Assembly: GCA_028583405.1 (NCBI GenBank)
Contig: CM053260.1
Location: 20,646,569 to 20,710,568 of the forward strand
DNA from: Pogonophryne albipinna
Taxonomy: Eukaryota; Chordata; Actinopteri; Perciformes; Artedidraconidae
Direction of reading: 5' to 3'
DNA: 64,000 nt
How positions within the stretch are numbered: the first letter of the stretch is position 1; every line of letters begins with the position of its first letter. A program made the position numbers and the translations under genes. This document shows, piece after piece, positions 42,227-56,274 of this stretch. The notes below the pieces were generated by a model. That model saw nothing but the letters and a program-made list of their open reading frames with translations. It was not told where the DNA came from and did not search any database.

Positions 42227-42901
42227 AAACTGACAAACTTTATTTTTCTCCAAAGTTGTTTTCCAGATTTCTATGAAATCCTACAATGAAGGAAATCTGG
42301 TCTTCTGAGGCCTAAAGCTTGACAAGTGTTATGGCAGTCCCTTGTTTGGTTTTGTCATCCAGCATATCTTTCCAAACTGAAATCTTGACTATTAGATAGA
42401 TTGCCAAGAAATGATGTACAGTTGTTCATGGTCTTATTAGAGGATAAACCTTTAAATATTTCCTCTTAAAATGACGGCATGTGAATCATCAGGCTACACC
42501 GGGGCTTCTTTCCCTATCACAACTCGTCAGGAAAACACCGTTTTTTTGGGAGCTGGGGGGGTTGTTATCAATAATATCTTGTTTTTAGCCGAAATTATTT
42601 CCTCTCCCCCTCCACAGATGCTGGTGCTTTGCTTTTTTTCGGAGGGTTTGACCAGACCGCAGAAGAAAAGAGGCCCCTTCTTCGTCCTTTTTCTCTCTGT
42701 CACGTTAAATTTGTATTTCTCCTCACATCGGGAAGCAAAGGCGATTGGTTTTTGGCAGTCGGATGTCCTTGAATATAACGCGATATCCAGGTGATACTGG
42801 TGGGAAAAAGCCTCCGTTATTTCCCGGTTTGGCGCAGGTACAGCCCGCTGTCAAGTCTCTCAGGTTTGTGTATTCCCTTTGAATCCGTACGGCAGATTAT
42901 G

Positions 42902-44087
42902 GTTACATGCAGGGCCGCCCCTGGCCAACTTGGGGCCCCAAGCGACATTGTGAGATGAGGCCCCCCCCCCCAACCGACAGGAGTGAAAACATTTTTTTGG
43001 AAACAAAGTAGGCTACTTTGCAAATATAATTCCTGTTTATTATTATTATTATTATTATACAGTGAGGTAAATGGTAAATGTGCATGTATGTCGTTCAGTA
43101 TGCGTTTACAGGTGAATACGTCTGCATTTCCTGCCAAATACTAGCCTCAAAAAGATTAAAATATAATTAATACAAATAAACTACTTAATCATAATCAATT
43201 CAATAATATAAATACTATATTATTTTTATTATAATATAGTTGTAATATAGTCAAGACAAAACATGCTTTTGACATGCTCAAAAACTGATATTTCTTAAAT
43301 CTGTATTCAAATGTAGTTCCCTCTGTCAGCAATGTATCAACAACTACACACACATTTCTATCAGTATTTCTCTGTGTTGTGGTTGACATGACGATGACTG
43401 TTAGGAGTTAAGGGGAGAGGCTGAGCATCACCATGAAATGTGCAAATTGACATAAAAATGAATAAAAGGGGAAAAATGCTCCATGTTTTTTAGGCTGTAA
43501 ACTTTAACTGTTATGTAAGCCAACTAGACAGACAGTGTATCACTCTTCCTCCTGTACATTAGCAGATAAAAGGCATCACATACTTGAATTAATGGTAAAG
43601 AATGCTGGAAATAACTGCATCTCCATTAGCCTATGCTCTGCAGAGACTGCCTTCTTCATGTCGTGAATTGCAGCTGATGTTTTAATATGGCAATTGGCAA
43701 TTTGACTTATACAACATTCGCAAGTTGTACATTTGACTCATACAATAACCCACCTTCGAATGATGCTCTAGTTTCTTCATGTTTTGTTTTTTTCCCTCTT
43801 GCTTGCGCCGGACTGAAACTGTCTTTTCACCGACATCTCTTCACCTGCACTAGTGGCCGTATCAAAGCCGTGATTGGTCAGATGTCGATTCATTGCAACG
43901 GTGTCGGGTTACAGACGTGCTCCCCTTGTCACCTCTCACTCTTGCGTGTCAGCGGGGGGAGCGCGGAGAACTGAGTGGAGAACTGCGCACAGCAGCTGAG
44001 GCCCTCTGGGCGGGGCCCCCTGCGCAAGGCGGGGCCCCATGCAGCCTGCGTGATTGGCCTGTAGGGAGGGGCGGCCCTGGTTACATG
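42902..44087. mobile_element. non-autonomous hAT transposon with perfect 8-bp target duplication
   Basis: The element spans 42910-44079 (1,170 bp). Its termini are CAGGGCCGCCCCTGGCC on the left and, as reverse complement on the right, CAGGGCCGCCCCTCCC. The 8-bp direct repeat GTTACATG flanks it at 42902-42909 and 44080-44087. An 8-bp duplication and a CAGGG-type start are hallmarks of the hAT superfamily. The interior has a (TTA)n tract near 43037-43059 and small frames (up to 106 codons) with no recognisable transposase, BED finger or dimerisation region, so it depends on another source of transposase. The perfect duplication suggests a fairly young insertion. Confidence 0.93.
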
Positions 44088-44141
44088 CGCATGATACATG
44101 AACACACTGCGGTGGTCTCTGTCACTGTCCAAGACGTTTAC

Positions 44142-44345
44142 CTTTAACCGCCGAGAGGCCGCGTCGGCTCCGGTGGACCGGCCGGGGAGAGCAGAATCGT
44201 TTCTTTGCGGTGTTACTCTGAATTATTTTTGCCCCCTTTTCTCTCAGAGGATTGAACATTGAGATAGATAGCGTTGAAGAGGTGGGGTGGGGCAATCGGC
44301 TATTTGGTGTTTTTTGTCTAACATATCCTACATTCATCAACATTA
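44142..44345 (-). other. CpG-rich segment, possible distal first exon
   Basis: The core at 44145-44200 is dense in CpG (CCGCCGAGAGGCCGCGTCGG). On the minus strand it ends at a possible donor, TTAAAG|GTAAAC, at 44142/44141. A 73-codon frame covers it but matches nothing recognised. It could be an alternative prickle2 promoter and first exon, or an unrelated CpG patch. The hAT element is inserted 55 bp further on. No transcript evidence is available. Confidence 0.25.
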
Positions 44346-46678
44346 TTGATTAAATGTTCAGATCATACATCTTACACATATAAGATTGGACTATATGAAA
44401 ACATTTAAGTTGACTGACTTTTTTGACTGTGTAAAGGCAGAAACAAAACAGATACGGGGAGTGATACAACATGCAACAAAGGTCCCAAGGCTGGAATTGA
44501 ACCCAATGCGGTATGGCATCCATTCTAACCACTTGGCTACAAAAGTGCTCCAACATTTGTGGTTTTTAGGACATTGCGAAGAGATGACGTCTCACTCTGA
44601 ATATCTGAAGGATATTGAATTCACAGCTAAAACATGAAAAAATTTATTGAAACAGAGTTAAATCTTCACCATAAAAGATCATGGACTTGGTCGTTTACTA
44701 AAAATTCATATTGATCACAACGAAGAAGGTATGATGAAAGAAATAATGTCACAAAAGAAGGAAATAATGGTAAAATGGTAAAGAGAAAGACTGTCTTTCT
44801 CTTGGCCGGCTAGTGAATAAGTAACACAATCACAGCCCTTTTTAGAGACTCAGATGCTGAAACATAATGAGGACTAGATTCAGTGGAACTGATCAATGCA
44901 GCTTTAAGTTGATACACCGCTGCGAGTTGGTTCCTTGACATCGATCGGTTGACAGCACACAAATGCAGGCGGTAGGTCTGACAGCAGGAGGAAGGATGGG
45001 GGGAGGAGGGTGTGCCGGCCTCGCTCACCAAATCAATTTCCACTCTCACCTACCCAAGGATCAACTAAAGATCCACTTGCAGAGGCTAATTCATTCATCC
45101 CTCTGTTTTCATCCCCCTCCTTGCCTGAACGCTTTCCCTCCCTTCTGCTTTAGTGAGATTCAGTGAGACTCAGCAGATTTTAAATCTTACTTGACTCTGG
45201 AGAAACTTTTGAAGTAAGGGATGTTTATCTTGAGGTCTGGGAGGAAGTGGTACTAGGATGGGGAGACAGGTCTTTCCTGCCAGCTGTCAACAACTCTAGG
45301 CTCTCTATTTTATCTATTAATCCATTGATGAAATTATTTTCCTAAACACACACAAACACAGAACTTGTTCCCTGGCAACATGTTTAAATCAGTCAGCGCA
45401 GAGGCTATTTTTTGTGGGTGTAGTCGCTGTGGGTGGGTGCTTGCAGCCCATATGCAGAGATACTGCGATCTGCACAGGGTACAGAAAGCTGCAGGGCTCT
45501 AAATCTAAGCCTCTTTTTTCCCTGCCCTTGTTAGTATTTAAAGAGCCGCTCACACAAGGGTGCCATCAACAGAGCTGGCAGCATGTCTGTGTGGAATGCA
45601 CTCTTGCAATTTACGGACACACGGTCAATAAAGACAGTTGAGCCAGCGCTGGATCTCACACATGTAAACTGTTCTTAAACTTGTCACGGTTTGAGGCAGA
45701 ACACACACCGGAGGCTTTAGGCGAAGCAGCTCTTGAAACTGTCTGGAGGTGAAACTCGTGGCACTGACATATATAGACATGCTCTGATACAGTCACACAA
45801 TGACACACACTACACAACCCTCTTCTGGCACATGCAGACCCAAACACATGGGAGCACACATACAGAGACAATAGTCTGCACGCTGCCTGGACCTGGCAGC
45901 CTAATATAAGTGTCCGGGTTAAAAATAAAAAGGGGAAGGCATGTCCCACAGCTGTGAGATACTGTGAGATTTCTGTGCTGTCACCCCACTTAAATCACAA
46001 CAGCTAAGAAGACAAGGCACTGCCTCTCAAATGCCTTTTCCTCTTCTCTCTTCTGTCATTCCCTTCCCACTCTCAATCCGTCAATACACCTTTAGCTACT
46101 TCTCTTCCTCTCCCTTGACACACATTTTCTCACCCCCATATTATCCCCCTTGTATAGGAGATAACGCCACCCACTCCTGACAACTGCATTGGCAGCCAAA
46201 ACAAAGCAGCACCCAAGGGAACGGAAAAACAAGATCCTAGTGACGCTGTTACTCAGTTGTCACAAGTCAGTCGTAATTCACTGTAAAACTCTCGGACGAG
46301 AGACGGATTTGCACATCAGCGTGCAGCACAGTGGCTTAGAATTACACTCACTTTTGTGTAAGCACTGATACAGCCAGACACACACACGGTAGATTGCCCA
46401 AAATTACAGTGGAATTCGTGCCCTCCCAAAATTAAAACATTCCATAATGTCTAAATTGTCAAGATAAGTCAACAGTGTCCTTAAGAAAACTAACCAATCA
46501 CTGAGGGGTTTAGCTATCCAGAACGGAAGGTGTCAAAATGCAGAATTTACACCACCCAGGGGAAATGTCTTGACTCCCTGGTAAAGACAACTCTTCTCCA
46601 CCAATCAGCACCTCAGAAGCCGGCATGAACAAATCAGCAGCTGGATGAAAAGGATGAAAATGTTTAAAAGTTACTCAC
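44346..46678. other. non-coding stretch, nothing recognised
   Basis: No exon, repeat family or RNA gene was supported. Small frames such as 45656-45949 (minus) have no domains. Confidence 0.55.
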
Positions 46679-46815
46679 CGCTTCCCGCTTCCCCCCTGGC
46701 TGTGCTGGGAATGAGGCGGGGGGGGGGAAGAAACACAGTAAACGACAGGAGGATCTCAGGGGGGGGGAGAGAGCAGCAGCAGCAGCAGCAGTGCGGCAGC
46801 CTGAAGCAAACACTT
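46679..46815 (-). other. GC-rich segment with strong donor, possible untranslated first exon
   Basis: On the minus strand it contains a (CTG)6 run, two long C tracts and ends GGGAAGCG|GTGAGTAAC, a near-consensus donor at 46679/46678. In the frame that would join the exon at 7494 it is open from a TGA and has no ATG, so it could only be leader sequence. It may be an alternative start of prickle2, but it could equally be low-complexity sequence with a chance donor. Confidence 0.25.
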
Positions 46816-49800
46816 TCAACGGCTCCCCCCTAATTGAAAAATTCTGTTTTCATCTCTCTTGGATTGAGTGAGAGAGGGGAGGGAAAAGAAACAGATGCCT
46901 TGTGCTGAGGTGATGAGGAGGAGAAGAGCGGTTCTGCTTGCAGATGGTCAGCAGGGTGAGAGCGGTGAGTGTGAGGAAAAGACCAAGGGGAAGTGAGAAA
47001 GAGTTTTCTTTTAACAGACGAATGCAATCAGGGGTGACCACCAAACTGGTTGCTGAGAGGGCAAACAACCCACAGCATTAACCCCACCCAGTGCTTGTCA
47101 ACAGCAGTCAGCATTTATTCCTGAACCTCTTTCCCCACATGCCCTCAAACCATGAATGTTCTGGCAGTATTCTGCCCTGACATCATGTGCATCACGTTTT
47201 AGAGAGAGCACCCAATCACTTGAGATATGGATGTTTCAGATCAGTAGCATAAACTCTGACATCCAGGACTTGAGAGCTGGTGGAAGGAGTCCGGTAATAG
47301 AAAGAAAGGCAAGACACAAAGACGCTATTTAGATAACAAATAAAAACCTAATGCTAGCTTTTTCCAAAAAATGTACATGGTTGTTGTCATTGGATGGAGG
47401 TTTCTCTTTCGTCATTGAGATTTACTATTTGGCATTCTAGGTCTGATATGATTGTATTAAATGCCCATTTTATGGCTTATGGCCTTAAGCGTTCAGCTGT
47501 ATCACAAACAGCATTTCAGCTGGGATGTAAATATATTAATCTCCGTAACAACTGTGCAAACCTCCATCCAAATATGAAGACCATGTCATTCACGTAAAAG
47601 CTACTAAGTGCATCTTGGTATTGTTTGTCTTCCTATCATTAGCGTCGAGAATAAACTTGAATGACTTATCTCTTGTATTTATTTTTACATTACAAAGCTG
47701 CAACAATTCAATGATTATTCAATGTTGATTTCAACTACCAGAATGTAAGAATGTGCTGCTTTTATTATGCTATTATTAAATATCTTTGGGTTTTGGACTG
47801 TCGGGCGGCAACAAAAAAACACATTAATGACACCACATTTGCATTTATGAAATTATGAGTTCATAAGACCAAAAATAAGACTTAATTTGTTACCTAATTG
47901 CATCAAGAGGCTACAAAAGTCCATAGGGTAATGTTGTCACGTTTCTTTGATTTATGTGGTAGCAATGCATGTATCAAGTCAGCAAACTTTGAGAGTAGTT
48001 GTACTGCAGCAGTGATTGATGATGTTTCCTGTCTTCTCCACAAAGCTCTTCAATATTTGTGCCTGAAGGCATGCATATTAAAATATTATAATCTAGGTTT
48101 GCTGCGTTTAGAAGCAACACTGTTAATGAATTAATGTAATGCAAATGAGGTGTCTTTAGCTGTACAATGACTGATCTTTACATTTTTAGGGAGTAGCAGA
48201 GTAGTATTCCCACTTCAGCAGTCAATCAGTCTGCGCTCCCTCCTCTGAATCCGCAGAGGAAAGGTCTATGGAAACATCTGCTACAGCACTTAACAAAAGC
48301 TCTCCTCTGTACAAGTTGGACCAATGTACATTCAGTCAGCAGCGGATAACTTAAATCAGCTCAAGTTGACTGCGACCTTGTAATGGGTCTCTTGGTGCCA
48401 AATCCTAAACTAACCATAGCCCAAAATGGCCGACTCTAAAGTGCGTTTTTCTTTTATCCTCGCCTGTCAGTCATATGCCAAATAAATACAGGAAGAGAAA
48501 CGGTGAACACAGGAAACCCTGATCTATGTCTTCGCAGTCTTAAATTGAGGTTTCTGGCACTATCAGCAACTGTGATGTGGGCAGAATATCATGATTTCTT
48601 CTGTGGTGCTCGCACTGTGCAACTACTGTTCTCCGGAGTGTGGAGTTGCCAGACTCACAGCCGTAAATCTTGAGGGATTTCTGGTGAACAACCAGGGCTG
48701 CAGCCGAAGGAGGTTACTCCTGTCTACACCTGACAACAAAGACTTGTTTTGTTTCTGCTAAGGATATGCAGGTATTCACATAACATTTGCATTTCACAAA
48801 TAAAGGAACAAGACACAAATAAAGACACAAAAACAAGCTAAGGCGAGAAAAGTATGCTTGAAAAAAAATGCCAGTCACCTGCCTTAAATGTCGAACAACA
48901 TTTATGTAAATTTTATCAGTAAGGTAACAAGCCACAACGTCTCATGTTTCCTTTCCTGCTAGTGCTAGTATAGAAAATGATGCAGCCCACATCAGTTAAA
49001 TCTGGTACAAAAGCTCACCATCATGCCTAAAATATCCTGAGAATCTCCCTGCTGTGCCAGGTACAATTGGTCCCATTTGTACAGCAGAAAATAGCACAAA
49101 TGACCAGGCACCACCTGACTGCATGCAAGAGCTCTCTTGTGACAAAAAGCACCCACACCTCAATTTCCTAATGACCGACCTAATGCTTTTCAAAAATGAG
49201 ATTGTTTGTCACTGTTAAAAGCAAAATGTGCGTGAAAGGTGTGTCCAGGAGGTGGAAAGGGAAAGGAGAAAAATAAACGCCCCGCTTGTCCCTCCATCCC
49301 CTCATGCAGAGGACAAGCCATGTACTCATCCCCCTCCTCCCTTCAGGAACAAATGAAGTTATCAATCAATCCCACGGTCCCACGGAGAGAGGGGGCCAGA
49401 GGCACACAGAGAGCAGAGCTGAGGCGGCCAGAAACAGAATACATGGTGATTGTTTTGTAAAAAGGGCCCTAAAGCCCCGAATCATACATTATGTTTGCAT
49501 ACATCTGTAAATCACACAATGTCACAGTGCTGTGACACATTTACAACAAAAAGTGTTCCATTATGTTCATAATTAAATGGTATTGCTAACTGGGTCTAAA
49601 AGAGTCTTATGTTATTAAAACCTATATTAGTAACCATGCTTGTTTGAACATAGCAAATCTTTATCAGCTAAATAGCCAGAGATTTACCTCAGCAGTTGGG
49701 GGAGACCAAAACAGAGCTAAACAATTGAAGAAAGCTTTATTATTTTTTCATTATTATTTTGTTCATTCAACAGTCGTCAATATTTGTCCAAACTCCAACC

Positions 49801-52019
49801 CTATAATAGCAAGTTTCTCCAAAATGTAATATATATTTTGTTGTTAATTTGTCAAAGATTTGTCTAGAATCCACTGCAATAGACACTGCAACCACCCAAA
49901 GAGACAAAAGATGATACAACTGATGGAGTTTAACCATTTTTATACACAGTATATTTTCCCCTGAACTACCAGATGCTGTAATATGATTGAATATACAAAT
50001 GTAGAGAATAATCAGTTGCCATGCCTTCCTGTGTATCAAGGTCTCTTTGGTTGTCTTATGAAGCAACGAAGAGCGAGCCGCCTACGCAGTAAGCAAGTAG
50101 TTGTCGCACAAAGAGAGCTGCAGATATTTATGTCAATTGTGTGACGTTGAAACTGGCTTTGGCTAACTACAGACAGAATTAGTAATGATCAGCATAACAA
50201 TGACAATCTACGCTGTGAGAGAAACTCCCCCTTCTCAAAAAATCCTCAGATGGAAATGTATTCTCTTAGAAAAAAATATAAAGACAACCTTGCAATAATT
50301 AAATCTCCCTGAAAACTCTGCTTCACAGAATCAGTGAAGTTTCTGTCTGCCTCTCCTAAGCACTTTCCAAGGCCACGCTTATCATGTAGCCACAAAAAGG
50401 CCTGGAATTGGTCTTGTGACCCGGGATGTCCACAGCTCAGCAGTGAACACATCATCTCATGGTTTCTGGCTGTCAGCTCCCTCGGCTTGGCGGCTTGGCT
50501 GCATTTCTCTCTCTCAGTTAGTGTGGTGGGTGATGAGAGGAGCGTTGAGGGAGAAGACCAAAGCTGAGCTTCAGCCAAGAACAATATAGAAGGAGAATGA
50601 AAGATGGAGGGGGATTGAAAAAAAGGTAAGAGAGTAGGAAGAAGAGGGAGGGATTCAATAATGTGTACTTTTGTTTGATGGAGAATAAAAAAGAGGGATA
50701 AGGAGGGAGACAGCAGGATAAATGGGCTGTGTGGCCTGGAGAGAAGTCAAGAAACTGAAATAGAGAGGGATGAGAAGAGAGAGTTTGCACCCGCTCTTCT
50801 TTTTGGCCTGGCAATCGGCCCTTTGGCAGAACCTGTGGTATCCATTGCATATGGGTAACCCTGATGAGCGAGAGACACACGCATGCAAACAAAGCGACCA
50901 GACTTTGAGGGGATTTCCGAGGGAGGGTGATTTTCTTTCTTTATGTAAAACAAAGTCTGAGGCATTGAACCGCACATAGTTGAGAAGCCAAGATCGGCCC
51001 TTATTAGCCCAAATAATTTTCACAGCTGTTTCCGATCTGTTAGAGGTTTTGAGGGCCGAGAAGAGAAATGGAAAAGTGAGGAAAGAAAATGAAGGAAGGA
51101 GAAAAGCACAGGCAAAAAGAGACGCAATGCTGTCGGCAACTTTGACAATAACTCAACAGCCAATCTCCATTTAACTACACGGACACAGAAAAACATGCAA
51201 TTCTAAAGGAGTTAACAACGTCCTCAGTGAGTTCACGAAGGGCAATCCATGTACTTAGAGGAAGGCTTGGATTTCACAACACCCAGCTGTTTCACTCGCA
51301 GTAAAGCCCATGAAAATTCCTGCTTACAGTGAAGAGGCATCGTCGGAACACACACCTCAAATATACAGGGGAATAAACTCAAGGCAGGGGGAGATCAAGC
51401 CAATAACTTCATAAGGGGTCTTGTTTCCTCTGTATCTTTTAATCCCTTTTTCTCTCTTTATGTCTCATCTTTCAATCTGCCCCCTCTCATTCCCTCAATA
51501 GATCTTAAATCTCAGGGGAAGAGTGGACACACACACATTATTCACAGCACATTCACACACTCCCACGCACACTTTCATAGTCTCCCCAGTTAGTCACTCT
51601 GTCATCCTGAAGTGCCCGGTGCGGTACACACATCAGCCAATAACCCTTTGCACAGTCAGAGCTGTCATTCAAACCAAACCGGAAGACAGCACATTAACAT
51701 AAAGCAAACCAGCTGTCTGCTCAATGATAAAGGACTTGCTGCAAAAAGTTTGGTATAATAACAGCATCTTTTTTTAATGAGAATGAGGGATGAAGGGTGC
51801 AAAAGGTGAACTTGAAGATATCTGATTCTGTAGACATTATAATGAGGACAATATATATTCAGCTTGACATGTGTCATAAAGCCCTTTCCAGGAGGTATGG
51901 TGAGTAATAAAGAAATGCATCTATACAATTTAAAGGGAAAGGAAGAGTAGGAGGGAGAAAGCAACAGCAAAGATCACCAAACATGATATTTGGGACCTTG
52001 TGGCTACTTGAAGGATCTT
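46816..52019. other. non-coding stretch, nothing recognised
   Basis: AT-rich sequence with purine-rich patches near 50560-50800 and 51050-51110. Frames up to 124 codons (50518-50892 minus) have no recognisable features. Confidence 0.55.
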
Positions 52020-52410
52020 GCCTCACTCTGTAGGGACTTACGATACGATATACTTTATTGTCCCCGTAAGGAAATTTGTTCTGGACTCCGTCTTGGACTG
52101 GAAACCGAAGGGTCGCTGGTACACGGCCCGATCAGACCAACAACAACAAAATAGGGATTATGGACTGGTAGCTGCAGGTGTCAGTTCACCTCCTGGGCCC
52201 TACCGAGATGCCCTTAAGCAAGTCATCTAACCCCCAACTGCTCCCTGGCGCCGGTTAACTGGCAGCCTCTTCGCTCAGCTAGTCCTCCTGTACTGCATGT
52301 GGTATTTGTTGTGCATGTATCCTCTGTATACAGTATATCAAGCATGTGTGTAATAAAACACCTGAGTGGAAAAAGTAATTTCCCTGTTGGGGATTAATAA
52401 AGTAAGTGTT
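52020..52410. mobile_element. SINE/LINE composite with head-to-head tails
   Basis: The right end, AGTAATTTCCCTGTTGGGGA then TTAATAAAGTA (about 52374-52403), is an L2-type tail on the plus strand. The left end, ATACTTTATTGTCCCCGTAA then GGAAATTTGTT (52050-52080), is a similar tail in reverse. The middle has GCCCTTAAGCAAGTC...AACCCCCAACTGCTCCC, which resembles a sequence shared by teleost SINEs, by recollection. It may be two retroposons inserted against each other or a SINE with complementary ends. Confidence 0.6.
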
Positions 52411-52590
52411 CTTCTTTTTCTTCCCTATGAAACCATAAGTTATGCTTCTGTCAAATGATCTGATCAGAAGCTTCTCTCTTTTGTTTCCACCACTATTGGT
52501 GCTTTCTTGTTGCCCTTATCATTGTTGAAAAGACAAATGCTGCAGAAACTGGATGTTGGCCTATTAGCCTCACAGAGTGCAATTGCACTA

Positions 52591-52629
52591 GGTGTTCCCC
52601 AGGGGTCTACACGTAGACCACTATTATTA
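52591..52629 (+). pseudogene. LINE reverse transcriptase fragment
   Basis: The plus strand encodes GVPQGSTRRPLLLL, the conserved GVPQGSxLGPLLF region of non-LTR reverse transcriptase, with LG replaced by RR. A stop follows within about five codons, so only a short decayed piece remains. The AT-rich sequence around it probably belongs to the same relic. Confidence 0.7.
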
Positions 52630-53222
52630 CTTATTTAGATAATGTATTTGCCCAATTTAACTCAAGTTATCCTTTAAAGTTTGTATTCTTTCTCAGGATT
52701 ACCAAACATATGCTGCTTGCTGAAGGGTCCAATCCTGGCCGCTGGATGACTTTGCAAATTGTGAAAGTAGGAGAGAACTCAGAGAATTCAAAATGTTTGA
52801 TTAGATGCACTGCTGTTAATATTTGTCTACTGGGGTTTAAGCTGAGACACATGTTTAAAAACTCAAAAAAGCAAAATCTGTTCTTTGGGAGTCAAAGACA
52901 AGATGGACTGAATGTCTGAAATGTAAATTGCTTTGTGAATCAGATCTCTCGTCCTTGCATCATCAACCATCGAGAGGAGCTTCTTCGCGGGAGTACTAAA
53001 AGGCACACACACACACACACACATCGTTTCCTACACACTCGCATACGTGCACAGACACTTAGCTGAGTAATCAACCACTGGCTGTGACTGCAGACAGTCC
53101 ATCTGCTCTAGGTTTCCATGATGGGAATTAAACATCATCTCATCATAGACAAAGAAGGTATCATGAAATCTGAGACACACACACACACTGACCCGAGTAT
53201 GTCTGATTAGGCCATGACCTGA
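52630..53222. other. non-coding stretch, nothing firm
   Basis: AT-rich remnant-like sequence followed by short CA tracts at 53004-53022 and 53174-53188. No gene seen. Confidence 0.5.
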
Positions 53223-53264
53223 GTGAACCCTGACCTGTTTGGATTATCTGTGCGTGGGGTCATA

Positions 53265-53376
<112 letters not shown>

Positions 53377-53548
53377 TCTGTGTCATGGTGATGCACAAAG
53401 ATAGTCACCAGTTTCTGGATAATGCTTGAGTGATGTAAACTTTTAGCTCAAGCTTTAATTCATTATCCAACTAGCCATTTAAAAAGAGATTTTTTCCCAC
53501 AACTCTTCTTAAATGATTTGTCATCTGTAGTGTTTGTATGTCAGCTTG

Positions 53549-55529
<1,981 letters not shown>

Positions 55530-55594
55530 ATGTGCATCATCCAGTTCCAGTTAACCAGATGCCGTGTATCAGCTTCTCTGTAAGGAAGCCAAGC
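55530..55594 (+). repeat. diverged duplicated segment, copy A
   Basis: The segment ATGTGCATCATCCAGTTCCA and the following 45 bp match 56211-56274 at roughly 70 percent by eye, in the same orientation. It lies in a 139-codon minus-strand frame (55421-55840) that shows no known domain. Confidence 0.65.
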
Positions 55595-56210
55595 ACTTCT
55601 CCCATAATTGAGGATTCCAAGGCATAATGGTCTGAACAGCCTGACTTCACATTCAACAAAATAAGTGAGTAACAGGGGGTCAATAGCCTCACTGTGACAA
55701 AGGAAATCCCTTCTCTTTAGTGGCTTTACCAGAACGCTTCTAAAGTGTCTAATTCCTCTTGTCAGTGGATGCACATTGAGACAGGAAACAGAGTCGAAGT
55801 GGATACTGGAGGAAGGCAAGGGTTTAAGATGGTCTATCACTCGGATGGAAACAAGGCAATAAGATTTCTGGCAGCAGCCTGTCAGTTTAACGAGGCTTGA
55901 TGTTGGCCTGCCTCTATCTTTATAGCCTCACTTTCCCTTCATTTCTCACAAAGTGACTTTCTCGCACTCTTTCCATATTTCTCTGTTTTCCTCCTTTTCT
56001 CTGTTCGCCCCTTCTGTCCCTGTCTGGGTTAACTGATAGTCAACAGAGCCATTTCAGTGGTACATGACCGAATCGTCTTTGAGTGATATTTCAGTTGTTT
56101 TTTTCAATCCAAACCTCCTCCTTCCTCCCCTCTCTACAGCCCCATCACTCAATCAAGCTGCACAACGAATGGAGAAAATACCAGAGATGCATTTCCATGT
56201 GCCACTAGGG

Positions 56211-56274
56211 ATGTGCACAATCCAATTCCAGTCCAACAGATGTCATATATCAACCCCTCTCTGAGGATGCCACG
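56211..56274 (+). repeat. diverged duplicated segment, copy B
   Basis: ATGTGCACAATCCAATTCCA and the following bases align with copy A at 55530-55594, with shared blocks CCAGAT/ACAGAT, TATCA, CTCT and GGATGCCA. The copies are 681 bp apart. They may be two fragments of one dispersed repeat or an old local duplication. Confidence 0.65.

Noticed and set aside
42910..44079. Autonomous hAT with transposase gene
   Set aside because: At 1.17 kb with no frame above about 106 codons and no BED or hATC-like sequence it cannot encode a transposase.
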